From assembly GCA_964522975.1 (NCBI GenBank), contig CAZFXK010000051.1:1-16732 (forward strand): a stretch of 16,732 nucleotides of DNA, written 5' to 3'. Every line of letters starts with the position of its first letter. The stretch's first letter is position 1. Of the stretch, positions 13,720 through 16,732 are shown piece after piece. The DNA comes from Bacteroides_E sp964522975. Lineage in GTDB: Bacteria > Bacteroidota > Bacteroidia > Bacteroidales > Bacteroidaceae. A program made the position numbers and the translations under genes. The notes below the pieces were generated by a model. The model saw only the letters and a program-made list of their open reading frames with translations. It did not search any database and had not been told where the DNA came from.

Positions 13720-16590
13720 TTATAATTTTTGTTTTACCTCAATTTCTTCATACGTTTCAATGATATCTCCTATTTGAATATCGTTACAGTTAGTCAGACT
13801 AATACCGCATTCAAAATTGGCACTTACCTCTTTGACATCATCCTTGAAACGTTTTAATGCTTCGATGGATCCTGAATAAACCACAATACCATCTCGAATT
13901 AAACGAGCCTTGTCACTCCGTTTCACTTTACCCGTTTTCACTAAAGAACCAGCAACTATTCCCACCTTGCTAATCTTAAAGACTTCGCGAACCTCAACCG
14001 TAGCAGTCACTTGTTCTTTTAATTCCGGAGCAAGCATACCTTCCATTGCTGCAGTAACCTCTTCAATTGCATCATAAATAATAGAATATTTACGAATATC
14101 AACTCCATCCTGTTCGGCAAGACGTTCAGCTCCAATAGATGGGCGAACTTGGAAACCTATGATAATTGCTTCTGATGCAGCAGCTAAGGAAACGTCTGAT
14201 TCCGAAATCTGTCCAACTCCCTGATGAATTACATTCACTTGAATTTGTTCTGTCGACAACTTCAATAAAGAGTCTGATAGAGCCTCCACAGAACCATCCA
14301 CATCACCTTTCACAATGATATTTAACTCTTGGAAATCACCCAACGCAATACGACGTCCCACCTCATCTAAGGTCAACATCTTCTGCGTACGTAACCCCTG
14401 CTCTCGTTGCAATTGTTCACGTTTTCCGGCAATCTCTCTTGCTTCTTGTTCCGTTTCAAGTACGTGAAAAGCAACTCCCGCAGCCGGAGCACCGTCCAAC
14501 CCAAGGATTAATGCAGGTTCAGAAGGACCTGCCTCTTCAATGTTTTGATTCCGCTCATTAAACATGGCTCTAACACGTCCATGACTTACACCGGAAAGAA
14601 CAATATCTCCCACTCTCAAGGTTCCATTGGCAACTAATACAGTAGCAACATATCCACGACCTTTATCTAATGTAGATTCAATAATTGTTCCCGATGCTTC
14701 ACGATCAGGATTAGCTTTTAATTCAAGCATTTCTGCTTCAAGTAATACTTTCTCCATCAATTCTGCTACACCGGTACCTTTCTTGGCCGATATATCTTGC
14801 GATTGATATTCTCCACCCCAATCTTCCACCAAGAAATTCATAGCCGCTAACTCCTCTTTAATCTTATCCGGATTCGCTGTAGATTTATCTACCTTATTAA
14901 TAGCGAAGATGATGGGAACACCCGCTGCAGTAGCATGATTTATTGCTTCCTTCGTTTGGGGCATCACATTATCATCAGCTGCCACAATAATGATAGCAAT
15001 ATCTGTAACCTTGGCTCCACGAGCACGCATAGCTGTAAAAGCTTCGTGACCGGGAGTATCTAAGAAAGTAAGCTTGCGACCATCTTTCATCGTCACATTA
15101 TATGCACCAATATGTTGAGTAATACCTCCGGCCTCTCCGGCTATTACATTTTCTTTTCGAATATAATCTAATAAAGAAGTTTTTCCATGATCCACGTGCC
15201 CCATTACAGTAACAATTGGAGCACGAGGTTTTAAGTCTTCCGGATGATCTACATCTTCTTCTACAGCCTCAGCAACTTCAGCACTTACAAATTCCGTTTC
15301 AAAACCATATTCATCAGCTACTAAGCTAATGGTCTCTGCATCTAAGCGTTGATTAATGGAAACCATAATCCCTATGCTCATACAAGTAGCGATTACATCG
15401 TTAACAGAGACATTCATCATATTAGCTAACTCAGCAACCGTAACAAATTCAGTTAATTTAATGATTTTGCTTTCAGCTTCTTGCTGTTGCTCAATCTCCA
15501 TTTGGCGAGTCGTTTCCTGCTCTCGTTTTTCTCTACGGAATTTAGATCCTTTACGCCTACTACGTTTGTTTGTTAGGCGAGCCAGCGTTTCTCTTACTTG
15601 TTGTGCAGCTTCCTCCTCCGTTACTTCAGCTTTAATGACAGGCTTTTTAAAGGTTTTACGTTTCTTGATTGGCCTTTTATCTTTTCCCGAAATATCTTCG
15701 GCTATATCAACTTTAGCCTTGCTTACACGAACTCTTTTCTTCTTCTTCTTTACACTACCTTCTTCAGTCGTAACCTCTTTTTGCTGCTGCCTTTGCTCGC
15801 GCTCTTTACGCTTTTCTTCTTTTGTTTTGCGTTTTGGACGCGTAGATTGATTGATGGCAGCCAAATCTATTTGCCCTACCACATTTATAGTAGAAACAAG
15901 TTCAGATGAACTTAGCTGAAACACGCCATCTTCATCTTCTTCTCCACGACGTTTTTTATCAGGAGTTTCTTTTTTCTTTGCTGTAAGTTCTTTTTCGGCT
16001 TTAACTACCTTTACAGGAGTCTCCTTTTGTTTTTCCTTAACCGCTTCAGTTTTAATTTCCTTTTTCACTTCTTTTTCTTCTTCGTGATGTTTTACTGAAT
16101 CCTCTTCCTTCTTTTCAACCTTTTCAGGAACCTCTATTTTCTTTTTTTCACTTGAAGATATTTTGGCCTCTTCAGATGAAGATTCAGCCTTCTCTTTCTC
16201 AATCACTTCCTTCTTCACCTTAGGCTTCTTCACTAAACTATCCAAATCAATCTTACCAACCGGTGTGACTTTAGGTTTAATATCTTCAGGCACCTCAGTC
16301 TTTATTTCTTTCTGAACCTTCTCTTCATCCTCTTCTTTAGATTCATATCCTTTAATGGCAACAGTTTCTTTATATCTATCTTTATTTTGTCGCTCTTGAA
16401 AAAACTGTTCTGCTTCCTGCTTTAAGTTTTTATCCTTACTAAATTCTTTAACGAGCAATTCATAATGCTCTTGGCTAATTTTAGCATTGGGATTGGCTTC
16501 AACCTCAATGCCTCTGTTTTGTAGGAATTCCACAACTGTAGATATTCCTACATTTAGATTCCTTGTTACTCTATTTAATCTTATCGTCAT
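13720..16590 (-). CDS. infB: Translation initiation factor IF-2
   Basis: IF-2 is the GTPase that brings initiator fMet-tRNA to the 30S subunit and promotes subunit joining. I start it at the ATG at 16590 (956 residues), because MTIRLNRVTRNLNVGISTVVEFLQNRG is the normal Bacteroidetes N-terminus. An in-frame ATG at 16638 would add 16 basic residues with no family support and no ribosome binding site. After the first IF2_N module comes a long Lys/Glu-rich low-complexity linker (about residues 55-370), then a second IF2_N (KIIKLTEFVTVAELANMMNV). The G domain has GHVDHGKTS (464-472), DTPGHEAF (511-518) and NKVD (565-568). Domains II, III and the fMet-tRNA-binding C-terminal domain complete the protein. 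It lies just downstream of nusA. Confidence 0.95.
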   Translation of the reverse strand: MTIRLNRVTRNLNVGISTVVEFLQNRGIEVEANPNAKISQEHYELLVKEFSKDKNLKQEAEQFFQERQNKDRYKETVAIKGYESKEEDEEKVQKEIKTEVPEDIKPKVTPVGKIDLDSLVKKPKVKKEVIEKEKAESSSEEAKISSSEKKKIEVPEKVEKKEEDSVKHHEEEKEVKKEIKTEAVKEKQKETPVKVVKAEKELTAKKKETPDKKRRGEEDEDGVFQLSSSELVSTINVVGQIDLAAINQSTRPKRKTKEEKRKEREQRQQQKEVTTEEGSVKKKKKRVRVSKAKVDIAEDISGKDKRPIKKRKTFKKPVIKAEVTEEEAAQQVRETLARLTNKRSRRKGSKFRREKREQETTRQMEIEQQQEAESKIIKLTEFVTVAELANMMNVSVNDVIATCMSIGIMVSINQRLDAETISLVADEYGFETEFVSAEVAEAVEEDVDHPEDLKPRAPIVTVMGHVDHGKTSLLDYIRKENVIAGEAGGITQHIGAYNVTMKDGRKLTFLDTPGHEAFTAMRARGAKVTDIAIIIVAADDNVMPQTKEAINHATAAGVPIIFAINKVDKSTANPDKIKEELAAMNFLVEDWGGEYQSQDISAKKGTGVAELMEKVLLEAEMLELKANPDREASGTIIESTLDKGRGYVATVLVANGTLRVGDIVLSGVSHGRVRAMFNERNQNIEEAGPSEPALILGLDGAPAAGVAFHVLETEQEAREIAGKREQLQREQGLRTQKMLTLDEVGRRIALGDFQELNIIVKGDVDGSVEALSDSLLKLSTEQIQVNVIHQGVGQISESDVSLAAASEAIIIGFQVRPSIGAERLAEQDGVDIRKYSIIYDAIEEVTAAMEGMLAPELKEQVTATVEVREVFKISKVGIVAGSLVKTGKVKRSDKARLIRDGIVVYSGSIEALKRFKDDVKEVSANFECGISLTNCNDIQIGDIIETYEEIEVKQKL

Positions 16591-16644
16591 ATTGTTAATT
16601 ATTCCTTTAATAAAACGGGGGTTTCTCTTTTTACGCATAATTTA

Positions 16645-16686
16645 ACTAGACGACAATAAGATACTAGAATCTACCTGTCATCTAGT
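16645..16686 (-). other. Stem-loop in the nusA-infB gap
   Basis: ACTAGACGAC (16645-16654) and GTCATCTAGT (16677-16686) pair over 10 bp on the - strand RNA with one G-U wobble, with a 22-base loop. No U run follows, so it is unlikely to terminate. It occupies most of the gap between nusA and infB and could be a processing or attenuation element. Confidence 0.4.
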
Positions 16687-16694
16687 CAAAGACT

Positions 16695-16732
16695 TTATAG
16701 GTCCTCATCTTCAAACTCCGATTTCAAAATGC
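16695..16732 (-). CDS. nusA: C-terminal end of NusA (partial, cut by window edge)
   Basis: The last 11 whole codons before a TAA at 16695-16697 read ILKSEFEDEDL. An acidic tail of this kind is what I expect for Bacteroidetes NusA, the transcription elongation and termination factor normally encoded just before infB. The assignment rests mainly on position, since the rest of the gene lies outside the window. Confidence 0.65.
   Translation of the reverse strand, partial: ILKSEFEDEDL

Larger units (their letters stand above)
7688..16732 (-). other. Probable operon nusA-infB-cvpA-sufB-sufC-sufD-sufS-nlpE-like
   Basis: All genes are on one strand. Gaps in transcription order are 104, 117, 43, 44, 3, 15 and 18 bases. 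None of the gaps shows a TAnnTTTG box or a stem followed by a U run until 7688-7728. I infer read-through from nusA-infB into suf. Weak internal promoters cannot be ruled out, especially in the 117-base infB-cvpA gap. Confidence 0.6.

Noticed and set aside
15356..15909. Long + strand frames antisense to infB
   Set aside because: They arise from the Lys/Glu-rich linker of IF2, whose codons give open Phe/Ser/Leu-rich frames on the other strand.
1..16732. CRISPR array, tRNA/rRNA genes, insertion sequence, prophage or defence system
   Set aside because: No spaced direct repeats, tRNA-like folds, transposase or phage motifs are visible; all long frames are accounted for by conserved genes.

Overview
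This window looks like a core-genome segment of a member of the Bacteroidota, most likely Bacteroidales. The DNA is AT-rich and promoter-like boxes read TAnnTTTG (TATCTTTG, TAACTTTG), the Bacteroidetes -7 element. There is a SusB-like GH97 enzyme, an IF2 starting MTIRLN, two short lipoproteins-style signal peptides, and a sufBCDS cluster placed behind nusA-infB. I cannot fix the genus from sequence alone.

Layout. Bases 1-4624 are read on the + strand: rpsT (ribosomal protein S20), a strong terminator, gyrB with its own promoter and terminator, then a GH97 alpha-glucoside hydrolase. The GH97 frame runs upstream into a lipoprotein signal peptide but has no ATG, GTG or TTG start there. A 165-base convergent gap (4625-4789) holds a cluster of GGTCTGGG repeats and a very strong hairpin that can terminate from both sides.

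From 4790 to the right edge everything is on the - strand. In transcription order from the right edge the genes are: the last codons of nusA, infB (IF2), cvpA, sufB, sufC, sufD, sufS and a small NlpE-like lipoprotein. A terminator at 7688-7728 closes this run. Next come rnhB (RNase HII), gpmI (phosphoglycerate mutase, with two candidate -7 boxes before it) and a DUF3109 cysteine-rich protein.

How the genes fit together. nusA-infB-cvpA-sufBCDS-nlpE-like reads as one long operon that mixes transcription/translation factors with Fe-S cluster assembly. SufBCD forms the scaffold complex and SufS supplies persulfide sulfur. No SufE, SufU or SufA is encoded here. Most of the window is ordinary housekeeping sequence, and I do not see a convincing new multi-gene system. 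The best points to re-examine are the missing GH97 start codon, the repeat cluster at 4646-4720, the lost cysteine in the NlpE-like CxxC motif, and two start-site corrections (gyrB, infB).
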